Positions 11,445 to 19,885 of a stretch of 43,306 nt of DNA are shown here, piece after piece. The translations under genes were made by a program, and so were the position numbers. The DNA comes from Bifidobacterium cuniculi (GTDB lineage: Bacteria; Actinomycetota; Actinomycetes; Actinomycetales; Bifidobacteriaceae): the NCBI RefSeq assembly GCF_000741575.1, contig NZ_JGYV01000026.1, positions 1-43,306 on the forward strand. The letters run 5' to 3'. Under the pieces are notes generated by a model. It had not been told where the DNA came from and made no database searches. It was given only the letters and a program-made list of their open reading frames with translations. Position 1 is the first letter of the stretch. Every line of letters begins with the position of its first letter.

Positions 11445-11864
11445 CTACTTCTCCTTGGTGGAGATCAGCAGGCAGATGCCCGCAACCAGGGAGCAGAAGA
11501 TCAGCGAGCACACGCCGAAGGCCACGGAATTGGGACGGGTGCCCTTGTAGATGCCCCACGACACCACGGTCATCGGGATCATCCACGCCAAGGGGATGAT
11601 CGCCCAGCCGAGGCCCACGGTCGAGATGAGCATGAAGATGAAGGCGACCAGACGCAGGGTGCGGTCGCTGTCGCTCATCGCATACCCCTGGGATGCGTAT
11701 GCCTGCACGGGCTGCGCCGCGTAGGGCCGCTGGTATTGCGGCGCTTCATAGGCCGGAGCATAGGGCTGCTGGCCGTATTGCGCCTCGCCGTAAGACTGCT
11801 GGCCGTATGGCGGCACCTCGCCATACGACTGCCGAGGATCGTAGTCGTTCTGGGGATTCGTCAC
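11445..11864 (-). CDS. Small Pro/Tyr/Gln-rich membrane protein
   Basis: 139 residues, family not recognised. The first 60 residues are low-complexity YGQQ/YAP repeats, and the rest has about three membrane segments (71-90, 91-106, 112-133) ending in a lysine tail. The start is the GTG at 11864 (MTNPQNDY), which has AGGAG 6 nt upstream. The ATG at 11882 lies ahead of that site. The MTNP(Y/Q) beginning and the tyrosine-rich leader resemble the unrelated membrane protein at 22921, a pattern common in actinobacterial proteins of unknown role. Confidence 0.75.
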   Translation of the reverse strand: MTNPQNDYDPRQSYGEVPPYGQQSYGEAQYGQQPYAPAYEAPQYQRPYAAQPVQAYASQGYAMSDSDRTLRLVAFIFMLISTVGLGWAIIPLAWMIPMTVVSWGIYKGTRPNSVAFGVCSLIFCSLVAGICLLISTKEK

Positions 11865-11886
11865 GTTCTTCTCCTTCACCATTCAT

Positions 11887-11929
11887 GACAAGGCCGGTGC
11901 GGGACGTGGTGTCCCGCACCGGCCTTGTC
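11887..11929 (-). terminator. Perfect 19-bp hairpin downstream of the GH43 gene
   Basis: Arms at 11887-11905 and 11911-11929 match perfectly around GTGGT. It lies between the GH43 stop (11983) and the next gene start, and probably ends the importer/GH43 operon. Confidence 0.8.
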
Positions 11930-11982
11930 GTGCAGTATCCCAGAGGCGGCGGCGAACGGCAGGGGCCGTTCCGCGAGCCGGA

Positions 11983-13605
11983 CTAGTCCAGTTCCCGGTA
12001 CTCGAAGTCGGAGAACCTCGCGGTCGCATCGTAACCGGACAGGTCCACGGCAGCCAGTCCCACGAAGGCGCCGGTGAAGAAGCCGCCGTACCGCTGGTTC
12101 ACGTAGTCGTCGGAGAGGATGCGCGCATCCAGTTCGACGCCCAGTCCGATCCAGCGCTCGCCATCGAACGAGTACTCGTACGTGTAGGTGTCGGTACGCA
12201 CCTTCGTGCGCAGCCACACGGTGTCCACGTCGTCCGGCACCGGCACGGCGTCGTCCTTGAGGAACGAGGTGTAGTCATGGAAGTCGTTCTGCGCGACCTC
12301 GATGACGCGGCAGCCGCGCCGTTCGTCCCACGTGACGAAGGCCCAGGACCAGCACAGGTCGTTGTAGTAGTTGGTCAGGCCCGCCATCTGCATGTAGTTC
12401 CAGGGGTCGAACCGCACGGCGACCTGCGCGTCGAAATCGAAGGCCTGCCAACGGCGTGCCACCAGCGACAGGTCGAACAGGTTGCACAGCGATCCCTGGC
12501 CGCGCAGGGTCAGGGCGCCGTCGCCCACGCTGCCCATCGCATCGTCGAAGGGCACGCGCAGGGTGCTCCAGTCCAGGCCGAGTTCGGGGGCGGTGAAGTC
12601 GTCGCGTTGGCTGTGGCCCATGGGCACATCCGTCTCGATGGCGTCCCGGGGCGCGTCGACGACGAGTTGGCCGCCGTGACCTCCGACGATGACCGGCCAG
12701 CCATCGTCGGTCCATTCGACCTGCTGGATGGAGGTCTCCCTGCCGAGCGTGCACCAGCCGCGGGGGTCGGTGACCGACTCGTCGGGATGGTGCCAGGGCC
12801 GCGCGGACAGCGAGGCATAGTACCACTGCCCCGACGGCGTGTCCACGAGCGCGCCGTGCCCCTGCTTCTGCAGCGGGCTGCGCGGGGTGTCGAAGTTCGT
12901 GACGAAGGGGTTGTAGGGGCTGGGTTCGAAGGACAGGGCGTCGAGCGTGGCCGAACGCGCCACGACTTCCTGGTGGGTCCACACTGTGCCGCCTTCGGCG
13001 CAGAACAGGTAGTACAGTCCGTTCACCTTGTACAGGTGCGGCCCCTCCACGAGCTTCACATCCGTGCCGTGCCACAGCGTCCGCGTGGTCTCGGGCTTCA
13101 GGCGCATGGCCTGCGGATCGAACTCGGTGCAGGTGATGCCGTCGAAGGGATGGTGGTATTCACGGAAGTCCCAGGTCTGCTGCACGAGGTACTTGCGGCC
13201 GTCGTCGTCATGGAACAGGCTGGCGTCGAAACCCACGCCGTTGAGGCGCACGGGCTCGCTCCAGGGGCCTTCGATGTCCTCGGCGGTCACCAGGTAGTTG
13301 GTGCAGTCCTTGAACGCGCCGCCCACGATCTTGACGTCCGCATAGACGAGCCAGAACCTGCCGTCGGCGTAGCTCAGGTCGGGGGCCCACACACCGCCGG
13401 ACGAGGGGTTGCCGCGCATGTCCAGCTGCGAAGTGCGCCGCAGCGGGCCGGGCAACGTGCGCCAGTGCACCATGTCCCGGGATTCGTGCAGACGCACGCC
13501 GGGCCACCATTCGAAGGTGGAGTTGGCGATGTAGTAGGTGTCCCCCACGCGGATCATGGAGGGGTCGGCGTGGAAACCCGCGAGCACGGGGTTGACGATC
13601 TTCAT
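11983..13605 (-). CDS. GH43 beta-xylosidase / arabinofuranosidase, intracellular
   Basis: 540-residue glycoside hydrolase of family 43 with a five-bladed propeller and a C-terminal beta-sandwich of about 200 residues. The three inverting catalytic acids are visible: Asp14 (FHADPSM), Asp127 (GFDASLFHDDDG) and Glu187 (VEGPHLY). NSTFEWWPGV is typical of xylosidase-like subfamilies. No signal peptide, so it acts on imported oligosaccharides in the cytosol. It is the last gene of the importer operon, 15 nt after the permease, with AAAGGA 9 nt upstream. Xylosidase fits the context; arabinofuranosidase activity cannot be excluded. Confidence 0.92.
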   Translation of the reverse strand: MKIVNPVLAGFHADPSMIRVGDTYYIANSTFEWWPGVRLHESRDMVHWRTLPGPLRRTSQLDMRGNPSSGGVWAPDLSYADGRFWLVYADVKIVGGAFKDCTNYLVTAEDIEGPWSEPVRLNGVGFDASLFHDDDGRKYLVQQTWDFREYHHPFDGITCTEFDPQAMRLKPETTRTLWHGTDVKLVEGPHLYKVNGLYYLFCAEGGTVWTHQEVVARSATLDALSFEPSPYNPFVTNFDTPRSPLQKQGHGALVDTPSGQWYYASLSARPWHHPDESVTDPRGWCTLGRETSIQQVEWTDDGWPVIVGGHGGQLVVDAPRDAIETDVPMGHSQRDDFTAPELGLDWSTLRVPFDDAMGSVGDGALTLRGQGSLCNLFDLSLVARRWQAFDFDAQVAVRFDPWNYMQMAGLTNYYNDLCWSWAFVTWDERRGCRVIEVAQNDFHDYTSFLKDDAVPVPDDVDTVWLRTKVRTDTYTYEYSFDGERWIGLGVELDARILSDDYVNQRYGGFFTGAFVGLAAVDLSGYDATARFSDFEYRELD

Positions 13606-13620
13606 GGTCGTGTTCCTTTC

Positions 13621-14484
13621 TCAGCCCTTGACTGCACCGGCCAGGCCGCCCACGATCTTCTTCTGGAAGATGGTGAAGCAGATGAGTGCGGGGATCATGG
13701 ACAGCGACGTGAAGGCGAGCACCTGCGCGGTGTCGACGGAATGCTGCGAGCTGAACATTTGCACGCCCAGCGGCAGCGTGTACTTCGTGGAGTCGTTGAG
13801 CAGGAACAGCGGCAGCATGTAGGCGTTCCAGCTGGCCACGAAGGACAGGATGGCGATGGTCGCCACGCCCGGCCCGCTCAGCGGCAGCACCATGCGCACG
13901 AAGAAGCCGAGGCGCGAGCAGCCATCGAGTTCGGCCGCCTCCTCCAGCTCCATGGGGATGGACTGCAGGAAGGGCACCATGATGATGATGGCCTGCGGCA
14001 GCCCGAAGGCGATTTGCGGCAGGATGATGCCCAGCTGGCTGTTGATCAGGTGCAGGTTGCGCAGCAGCAGATACAGCGGCGTGATGGCCACGGTGATGGG
14101 GAACATTATGCCCGCGGAGAACAGCGTGTACAGCACCTTGCCGAAGCGCATGCGGTAGCGGGCGATGACGAAGCTGACCATGAGCGCCAGGATGACGACG
14201 CCGACCATGGTGCCCACGGACACGATGAGCGAGTTGACGAGCTCGGTCCAGAAGGTGCCGGAGGCGATGACGGTCAGGTAGTTGCCCACGTTCCACGGAT
14301 TGGGCAGCCCGGCAGGGTCCTGCGTGATCTGCGAGTTGGTGCGGAAGCCGCCCAGGATGATGTAGAGGACGGGCACCACGCAGATGAGCACGAGGATGAA
14401 GGACAGGACGTAGACGATCGGATGGCCCCAGGGTGTCTTTGCCGAGCGCTTGAGTGCGTAGGGGTCCTTGGTTGCCGAGCTCAT
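13621..14484 (-). CDS. Carbohydrate ABC transporter permease (MalG-type)
   Basis: 287-residue inner-membrane permease with six membrane segments. The cytoplasmic EAA loop (EEAAELDGCSRLGFFVRMVLPLSGPG) docks the ATPase. The start is MSSATKDPYALK, preceded by AAAGGAG, and it overlaps the stop of the partner permease by 4 nt (ATGA). No ATPase gene is present nearby, so it probably uses a shared MsmK/UgpC-type ATPase encoded elsewhere. Xylo-oligosaccharide or xyloside is the inferred substrate, from the GH43 neighbour. Confidence 0.93.
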   Translation of the reverse strand: MSSATKDPYALKRSAKTPWGHPIVYVLSFILVLICVVPVLYIILGGFRTNSQITQDPAGLPNPWNVGNYLTVIASGTFWTELVNSLIVSVGTMVGVVILALMVSFVIARYRMRFGKVLYTLFSAGIMFPITVAITPLYLLLRNLHLINSQLGIILPQIAFGLPQAIIIMVPFLQSIPMELEEAAELDGCSRLGFFVRMVLPLSGPGVATIAILSFVASWNAYMLPLFLLNDSTKYTLPLGVQMFSSQHSVDTAQVLAFTSLSMIPALICFTIFQKKIVGGLAGAVKG

Positions 14485-15593
14485 GCTTCCAGCTCCTTTG
14501 CCATGAGGGGTGCGGCGGCTGCACGCGCGCCCTTGCGTATGGTTTCCACTGCGGTGCGTTCCATGGTGTCGGCCGCTTCGACGGCCGCCGCGGTGCGTTC
14601 GACGGCTGCGCCGCGGATGCGTGCCTTGCGGCGCGGCTTGCTGCCCGAACCGCCGCGGTTGCCTTCGACGGCGCCGTCGAGGTCGCGGTTGAGCACGAAC
14701 TTCTGGTAGGACAGTGCGATCACCAGGGAGATGACGAAGATGACGACGGCGACCGCTGAACCGTAGCCATAGTTGTTGGCGAGCCTTCCCTCGCGCACCA
14801 TGTAGGTCGCCATGGTGGAGGTGCCTGCCGTGGAGGCCACGTACTGGCCCCAGATGATGTAGACGAGGTCGAAGAGCTGCAGCGAGCCGATGATGGACAT
14901 GAAGGCCCACATGCGGATGGTGGGGCCGAGTAGCGGCAGGGTGATGCTCCACTGCTGGCGCCAGAAGCCGGCGCCGTCGACGCGCGCCGCCTCGTAGAGC
15001 TCCTCGGGGATGGCCTGCATGCCGGCGATCATGAGGATGACGGCGAAGCCGATGTACTTCCACGAGATGATGAACATGAGGGTCCAGATGGCGATCTTCG
15101 GGTTGGCGATCCAGTCGACGCCGTGCAGCCCGAACTTGGCCAGGACCGCGTTGACGGCGCCGGTGGGCTGCAGCATAAGGCTCCAGCCGGTGCCGACGAT
15201 GACCTCGGAGACCACGTAGGGCACGAAGATGAGCGTGCGGATCAGGCCGCGGCCCTTGAATTTCTGGTTGAGCAGGAGCGCGAAGAGGATGGCGAGCGGC
15301 CCCTGGATGACCAGGGACATGACGGCGATGAACAGCGTGTGGCCCAGCGCCTGCTGGAAACTCGGGTCGGTGAGGATGACCCTGTAGTTGTCCAGGCCGA
15401 CGAACGTGCCGTTCACGTTCGGCTTGCCGAATCCCTTCCACTTGTAGAAGCCGTAGTACGCGGCCATGAACACCGGCAGGATGACGAATCCGATGAACAT
15501 GACGAGCGCGGGGACGGACAGGACGCCGACTTCGAAGCGCCTGCGGGCGCGGTCGCTGCGTGGCCGCGCATTGCTGGTGGTTGCCTCCGACAT
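14481..15593 (-). CDS. Sugar ABC transporter permease (MalF-type) with long basic C-terminal tail
   Basis: 370 residues. It has six membrane segments and the EAA loop (EELYEAARVDGAGFWRQQWSITLPLLGPTI). The start is MSEATTSNARPR, with GAGGTG upstream; the longer upstream frame has no RBS. After the last helix there is a tail of about 65 residues, rich in Arg, Ala and Glu (GSGSKPRRKARIRGAA, VETIRKGARAAAAPL), which most such permeases lack. It partners the downstream MalG-type permease and the upstream binding protein. Confidence 0.92.
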   Translation of the reverse strand: MSEATTSNARPRSDRARRRFEVGVLSVPALVMFIGFVILPVFMAAYYGFYKWKGFGKPNVNGTFVGLDNYRVILTDPSFQQALGHTLFIAVMSLVIQGPLAILFALLLNQKFKGRGLIRTLIFVPYVVSEVIVGTGWSLMLQPTGAVNAVLAKFGLHGVDWIANPKIAIWTLMFIISWKYIGFAVILMIAGMQAIPEELYEAARVDGAGFWRQQWSITLPLLGPTIRMWAFMSIIGSLQLFDLVYIIWGQYVASTAGTSTMATYMVREGRLANNYGYGSAVAVVIFVISLVIALSYQKFVLNRDLDGAVEGNRGGSGSKPRRKARIRGAAVERTAAAVEAADTMERTAVETIRKGARAAAAPLMAKELEA

Positions 15594-15635
15594 GATTGAT
15601 GCACCTCGTGGATATGTCTGTGTGATGGATGGGAT

Positions 15636-15670
15636 CCGGTGGAGGGGCGGCGTCGCCGCCCCTCCACCGG
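15636..15670 (-). promoter_or_regulatory. GC-rich hairpin between binding-protein and permease genes
   Basis: A 17-bp perfect stem (15636-15652 with 15654-15670) lies 12 nt after the binding-protein stop and has no U tract. In importer operons such hairpins stabilise the binding-protein mRNA and lower downstream expression. That role is inferred here. Confidence 0.65.
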
Positions 15671-15682
15671 GCAACGGTCCGG

Positions 15683-16966
15683 TCAGCCCTTGGCGGCCGC
15701 CGCCTCGATGCCCTTGACGATGTCCTCGGCGTTGCCCTTGCCGGCCATCATGTTGACGACGCCCTCGTTGAGCGCGTTGCCCACGTTCTGGCCGAACACG
15801 GTGTCGAGCCACAGGGAGACGGAGGAAGCCTGGTCATAGGCGCCGAGCACCTGCTTGAGCGCCTCGTTGGTCACGGCGGACTGGGCGTTCTTCGCGGCCG
15901 GGATGGTCACGAAGGCCTCGGCGTATTTCTCCTGCCATTCCTGCTGCGAGATGAAGTTGAGGAAGTCCACGGCCTCCTGCGGCGCCCACGCGCCGATGGA
16001 CATGGCGTCCGCGCCGGCGAGGATCGCGGTCGGGCTGCCTTCGCCGCCCTCCATCTCGGGGAAGGTGAAGTAGCCCAGGTCGGCCATGTCCTTCTGGTCG
16101 GGGGTCAGGTCGCGCACGACGCCCGGCTCCCAGCCGCCCATGAGCTCCATGGCGGCCATGTGGTTGGCAAGCAGGCCGGCGGAGGAGCTGGCACCCTGCT
16201 GCGCGGAAGTGGTCAGGAAGCCGTCGTTGAATCCGTCGAGATCGAGCAGGTCCTGCACGTCGTCGCCGGCCTTCACCCAGCACTCGTTGGTGAACTTCAT
16301 GTCGTTGGAGGCCTCGTCGAAGGCGGACTGGGAGCACTCGCGCAGCGCGAACCAGTAGTACCAGTGAGCCGCCGGCCACGCGTCCTTGCCGCCGAGGGCG
16401 ATGGGCGTGATGCCGGCCGCCTTGAGCTTGTCCACGTCGGCCTTGAACTCGTCCCAGGTCTTGGGCGTGTCGGTGATGCCGGCCTGCTTGAACAGGTCCT
16501 TGGAGTACCAGATGCCACCGGGCAGCACGGACTGGGGCACGCCGTAGACCTTGCCGTCGATGCTCGTGGTGTCCAGGGCCGTCGCCATCTGCGTCTTGAC
16601 CTCGTCGGAGATCTTGTCGGTCAGGTCCATGACCTGGCCGGCCTCCACCACGTCGCGCAGCTTCTGGCCGCCGCGCGCCAGGAACATGTCGGGCGCGGAG
16701 GCGGGATCCTGCAGGGCCGTCTGCAGCTTGCCGTCCATGTCCTCGTTCTGGATGGCCTCGATCTTGATGTCGACGTCCGCATGTTCCTTCTCGAAGGCGG
16801 CGGCCGCATCCTCCCAGAACTTCTTGCCGTCGCCGGTGGTGGAGTTCATCCACACCACGACTTCCGTCTTGCCGTCCGCCGTCTTGCCGTCGCCGCCACC
16901 GCAGGCGGATGCGCCGATGAGGGTGGCCAGGGCCAGGGTTCCTGCCAGTATGGGCTTGATCTTCAT
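15683..16966 (-). CDS. Extracellular sugar-binding lipoprotein of the ABC importer
   Basis: 427 residues, family 1 (MalE-like) solute-binding protein. The lipoprotein signal is clear: MKIK, a hydrophobic stretch, then GASAC with Cys22 as the lipidated residue. After it come a Gly/Asp linker and the mature domain (VVVWMNSTTGDGKKFWED). It captures the sugar outside the membrane for the two downstream permeases. AAGGAGG lies 5 nt before the ATG. The promoter is the region at 17040-17155, divergent from lacI. The substrate is inferred to be a xylo-oligosaccharide from the linked GH43 enzymes. Confidence 0.94.
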   Translation of the reverse strand: MKIKPILAGTLALATLIGASACGGGDGKTADGKTEVVVWMNSTTGDGKKFWEDAAAAFEKEHADVDIKIEAIQNEDMDGKLQTALQDPASAPDMFLARGGQKLRDVVEAGQVMDLTDKISDEVKTQMATALDTTSIDGKVYGVPQSVLPGGIWYSKDLFKQAGITDTPKTWDEFKADVDKLKAAGITPIALGGKDAWPAAHWYYWFALRECSQSAFDEASNDMKFTNECWVKAGDDVQDLLDLDGFNDGFLTTSAQQGASSSAGLLANHMAAMELMGGWEPGVVRDLTPDQKDMADLGYFTFPEMEGGEGSPTAILAGADAMSIGAWAPQEAVDFLNFISQQEWQEKYAEAFVTIPAAKNAQSAVTNEALKQVLGAYDQASSVSLWLDTVFGQNVGNALNEGVVNMMAGKGNAEDIVKGIEAAAAKG

Positions 16967-17086
16967 GGTTTCCTCCTTGCCGGCGGGACACGTCGTCGTC
17001 GGCGTGCCGCCTGGATCCGTTCCTCCCGTACCATTGCAGTGGATGGTGGGTACCGGGGCAGCGATGCCCCAGGGGAGAAGACTGAA

Positions 17087-17121
17087 ACTTTTCGAAAACT
17101 ATCGTTGTTTTCGGTGAAAAC
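17087..17121. promoter_or_regulatory. Two operator-like palindromes downstream of the importer promoter
   Basis: ACTTTTCGAAAACT (17087-17100, central CG, near-perfect) and GTTTTC-GGT-GAAAAC (17107-17121, perfect arms) lie around and after the expected importer start site. The central-CG palindrome is typical of LacI-family operators, so the adjacent LacI regulator is the likely binder. Confidence 0.55.
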
Positions 17122-17252
17122 TATCGTAAAACCACTTAGTTCGGTTGTCAAATTAAAGTTCGCTCACGGCGTTTCGTTTGTTTCTGTTCACCAATTCGCA
17201 CAATACTTAACAAAGCTGTATGTTTCGCCACGCGCAGAGATTGCCAACATCA

Positions 17253-17263
17253 CGAAAGTTTCG
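17253..17263. promoter_or_regulatory. Operator-like palindrome inside the lacI promoter
   Basis: CGAAA-G-TTTCG is a perfect 11-bp palindrome between the -35 TTGCCA and -10 TATACT of lacI. Its position is suited to autorepression. Confidence 0.5.
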
Positions 17264-17348
17264 ATATACTGTCAGCAGCAACGGCCCAGCGGCCGCATGA
17301 TGCACGGGACTTCGAAAACCTTACGTTCTCCCAGCAAAGGAGCTGACC

Positions 17349-18362
17349 ATGACCGACCCCGTCTCCGCCCCCAAGGTCCGGCTGTCCGACATCGCCGCGG
17401 CGACCGGCTACTCCCTGGCCACCGTGTCCAAGGTGCTCAACGGCCGCACCGACGTAGCCTCGTCGACGCGCCGCGAGATCGAACAGGCCCTGCGCGCCAG
17501 CGGCTACACCGCCCATTCCCGGGCACCGCGCGCCCAGCGCATGATCGAAGTGGTCTTCCAGGACTTCGAGACGCTCTGGGCCCTGGAGGTCCTGCGTGGC
17601 GTGCTGCGCGAGACGAAGGCGCACGACGTCAGCGTCATCACCACGGAAAGCGGCGACCGCCAGCACCCGGACGCCTCGTGGGTCGACGGCGTCCTGAGGC
17701 GCCGGCCGATCGGCGTGATCCTGATCTTCTCCAACCTGACCGACGAGGAGAAGGCGAAGCTCGACCGCAACACCATCCCCTACGTGGTCTTCGACCCGTC
17801 CGGCCAGCCGTCGGTCGACGACATGTCCGTACAGGCGGACAACTGGACGGGCGGCGTGATCGCCACCCGACACCTGCTGGAGCTGGGGCATCGACGCATC
17901 GGCATCATCACGGGCCCCGAGGAGATGATGTGTTCGCGCGCCCGCCTGGACGGCTACAGCGCCGCCCTGGCGGAACAGGGCCTGCCCCTGGACCCCGCGC
18001 TGGTGACCGAAGGCGACTTCACCACGGACGGCGGCTACGCGCAGGCCATGGAGCTGCTGGCCCAGCCGGACCGCCCCACCGCGATCTTCGCGGGCAGCGA
18101 CCTGCAGGCGATGGGCGTCTACGAGGCAGCCCGGCAGAACGGCCTGCGCATCCCCGAGGACCTGTCGGTCGTGGGATTCGACGACGTGCAGACCGCCGCC
18201 TTCCTGGGCCCCGCCCTGACGACGGTGCGCCAGCCGCTGCAGGACATGGCGAGCGCGGCCGCCGGGATGCTCATCGACACCGTGGACGGCCGCGACCCGC
18301 AGCGTCACGTGATCCTGCCGACCACGCTCGTCGTGCGCAATTCCACGCAGCGGCTGCCCTAG
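17349..18362 (+). CDS. LacI-family transcriptional regulator
   Basis: 337 residues. It has an N-terminal LacI helix-turn-helix with hinge (about 10-60, VRLSDIAAATGYSLATVSKVLNG). A periplasmic-binding-protein-like sensor domain follows, with the usual GHRRIGIITGP and SVVGFDD segments. AAAGGAG lies 6 nt before the ATG. It is divergent from the ABC importer operon and the shared region holds LacI-type palindromes, so it probably represses the importer and itself and responds to a sugar. Its stop overlaps the stop of the convergent GH43 gene. Confidence 0.93.
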   Translation: MTDPVSAPKVRLSDIAAATGYSLATVSKVLNGRTDVASSTRREIEQALRASGYTAHSRAPRAQRMIEVVFQDFETLWALEVLRGVLRETKAHDVSVITTESGDRQHPDASWVDGVLRRRPIGVILIFSNLTDEEKAKLDRNTIPYVVFDPSGQPSVDDMSVQADNWTGGVIATRHLLELGHRRIGIITGPEEMMCSRARLDGYSAALAEQGLPLDPALVTEGDFTTDGGYAQAMELLAQPDRPTAIFAGSDLQAMGVYEAARQNGLRIPEDLSVVGFDDVQTAAFLGPALTTVRQPLQDMASAAAGMLIDTVDGRDPQRHVILPTTLVVRNSTQRLP

Positions 18363-19885
18363 GCCGGCAGTTCGATGCCGACGGTGCAGCCGACGAAGCC
18401 GCCCGCCCATTCCGTGCTCAGGGCACGAATGTCCACTTCGGCGGCCGGCTTCGCGGTGCCGTCGCCGTGCAGCCGCACCACGCCGCCTGCGACGATTGCC
18501 TTCCAGGGGCCGTTTCCCTGCACGCTCCCCTCGTCCACGCGTCCGTCGGCGTGCATCGACCACCGCAGGTACCCCGGTCCGCTGAAGAGGTCGAGCCGGT
18601 GGGCATCGTCCTGACGGATGCGGAGGTGACCTTCGGCCGGCACCGTGATGACACACCGTTCCTCCTGGATCCGGTGGTAGCGCATGCCTTCCCGTCCGCG
18701 CACCGTGAGTGCGCCTGCTTCGGCCAGCAGATCCTCCACGTCCAGGAACTGGGTGTCCGTGCGGTCGAAGCGGACGTGCAGGATCCGCACGCCTTCCCCG
18801 TCCGCCTCGAGATGGCGGACCAGCCGTCCCACGTCCCCGGACAGCACGGGCCAGCCGGGAGTGCCATCGACGTCGACGTTCCGTGGGGTCGGCTCGTGTT
18901 CCCAGTTGATGGGTGCGATGAAAGTCTCGCGTCCCAGGAAGTTCAGCGCCGGTCCCCATTGGGTGGGTGTCTGCCGGGTGCCCAGGCATGCCAGCCACCA
19001 GCCGAGGCGCGGGTGGTGCAGCAGGTCGGCGTGTCCCACGCATTGGACGGGTTCGCCGTTGCCGAGCATGCGGTGGGTGAGGAAGGGGTTCTTGGGGTCG
19101 GGCCGGAACAGCCTCCCCGGTTGCGCCTCGGTCAGGGCCTCGCCTAGGCCGTGTGGGGTGTGGGCGCGCATGACCATCTCGCCGTGGTCGCATCCGGTGC
19201 CGCCTTCCGCGGTCATGAGGTAGGTCCACTCCCCCATCCGGTATAGGTGTGGCCCTTCCGCCCAGACGGCGTCCAGTCCGTAGCCTTGCCACAGGGGTGT
19301 CATGGCGCTGCCGGCCACGAAGGTCCAGGCGTCCGGGTCGATGGGCCGGGTCCAGATCTCGCCCTGCCCTTCCACCCGCGGGTCGGGCGCACCGTGTGTC
19401 TGCGTCCAGTAGACGATACCGTCGGCGTCCTCGAAGAGGTCGGGGTCGATGCCTTCGGCGCCGGCAATCCAGTACGGCCCCTCCCAGGGGCCTTCCAGGT
19501 CGTCGGCCACGAGCACGAAGTTGCCTTGGGCTGCCAGGAAGAGGTCGAGCTTCTTCCTGTCCACGCCGGCGTCGCGGGCCGCCTGGTCGTCCATGCGTGC
19601 CACGGTGCAGGCGATGGCGTAGCGTCCGTGGATCATGCGCAGGGTCGGTGCGTACAGGCCGCCGGAGTCGAGCACGTAATCGAGGAGCAGCTCGTGTGCC
19701 ATGGCTTCGTCGACGGCGTGGCCGACCAGCCGGTAGTGTGCCAGGTCGTCGGTCACGTGGATCGGCAGGCCGGGCACGTATTCGAAGGTGGAGTTGACCA
19801 GGGCCACGCGGTCGTGCCCTTCGTCCCACATCCAGCTGGGGTCGGGATGCATGCCGCGCAGCACGGGGTTGAGGATCCCGCTCAT
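18359..19885 (-). CDS. Second GH43 glycoside hydrolase, intracellular
   Basis: 508-residue family 43 enzyme. Catalytic residues are in place: Asp15 (MHPDPSW), Asp147 (GIDPDLFEDADG) and Glu210 (AEGPHLY). NSTFEYVPGLPIH marks the same broad clade as the enzyme at 11983, but the two differ substantially. A C-terminal beta-sandwich follows. No signal peptide. Its ATG overlaps the stop of the upstream GH43 remnant (ATGA), so its translation may depend on the remnant being translated. Xylosidase, arabinofuranosidase or exo-xylanase are all possible. Confidence 0.9.
   Translation of the reverse strand: MSGILNPVLRGMHPDPSWMWDEGHDRVALVNSTFEYVPGLPIHVTDDLAHYRLVGHAVDEAMAHELLLDYVLDSGGLYAPTLRMIHGRYAIACTVARMDDQAARDAGVDRKKLDLFLAAQGNFVLVADDLEGPWEGPYWIAGAEGIDPDLFEDADGIVYWTQTHGAPDPRVEGQGEIWTRPIDPDAWTFVAGSAMTPLWQGYGLDAVWAEGPHLYRMGEWTYLMTAEGGTGCDHGEMVMRAHTPHGLGEALTEAQPGRLFRPDPKNPFLTHRMLGNGEPVQCVGHADLLHHPRLGWWLACLGTRQTPTQWGPALNFLGRETFIAPINWEHEPTPRNVDVDGTPGWPVLSGDVGRLVRHLEADGEGVRILHVRFDRTDTQFLDVEDLLAEAGALTVRGREGMRYHRIQEERCVITVPAEGHLRIRQDDAHRLDLFSGPGYLRWSMHADGRVDEGSVQGNGPWKAIVAGGVVRLHGDGTAKPAAEVDIRALSTEWAGGFVGCTVGIELPA

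Larger units (their letters stand above)
16967..17348. promoter_or_regulatory. Divergent importer/LacI regulatory region
   Basis: 382 nt without a gene, AT-rich between about 17080 and 17275. Minus strand: -35 TTGACA (17146-17151), 17 nt, -10 TACGAT (17123-17128) for the importer. Plus strand: -35 TTGCCA (17241-17246), 18 nt, -10 TATACT (17265-17270) for lacI. Palindromes fall in or just downstream of these promoters (listed separately). GAAAACTATCG is directly repeated at 17094-17104 and 17116-17126. Confidence 0.75.
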
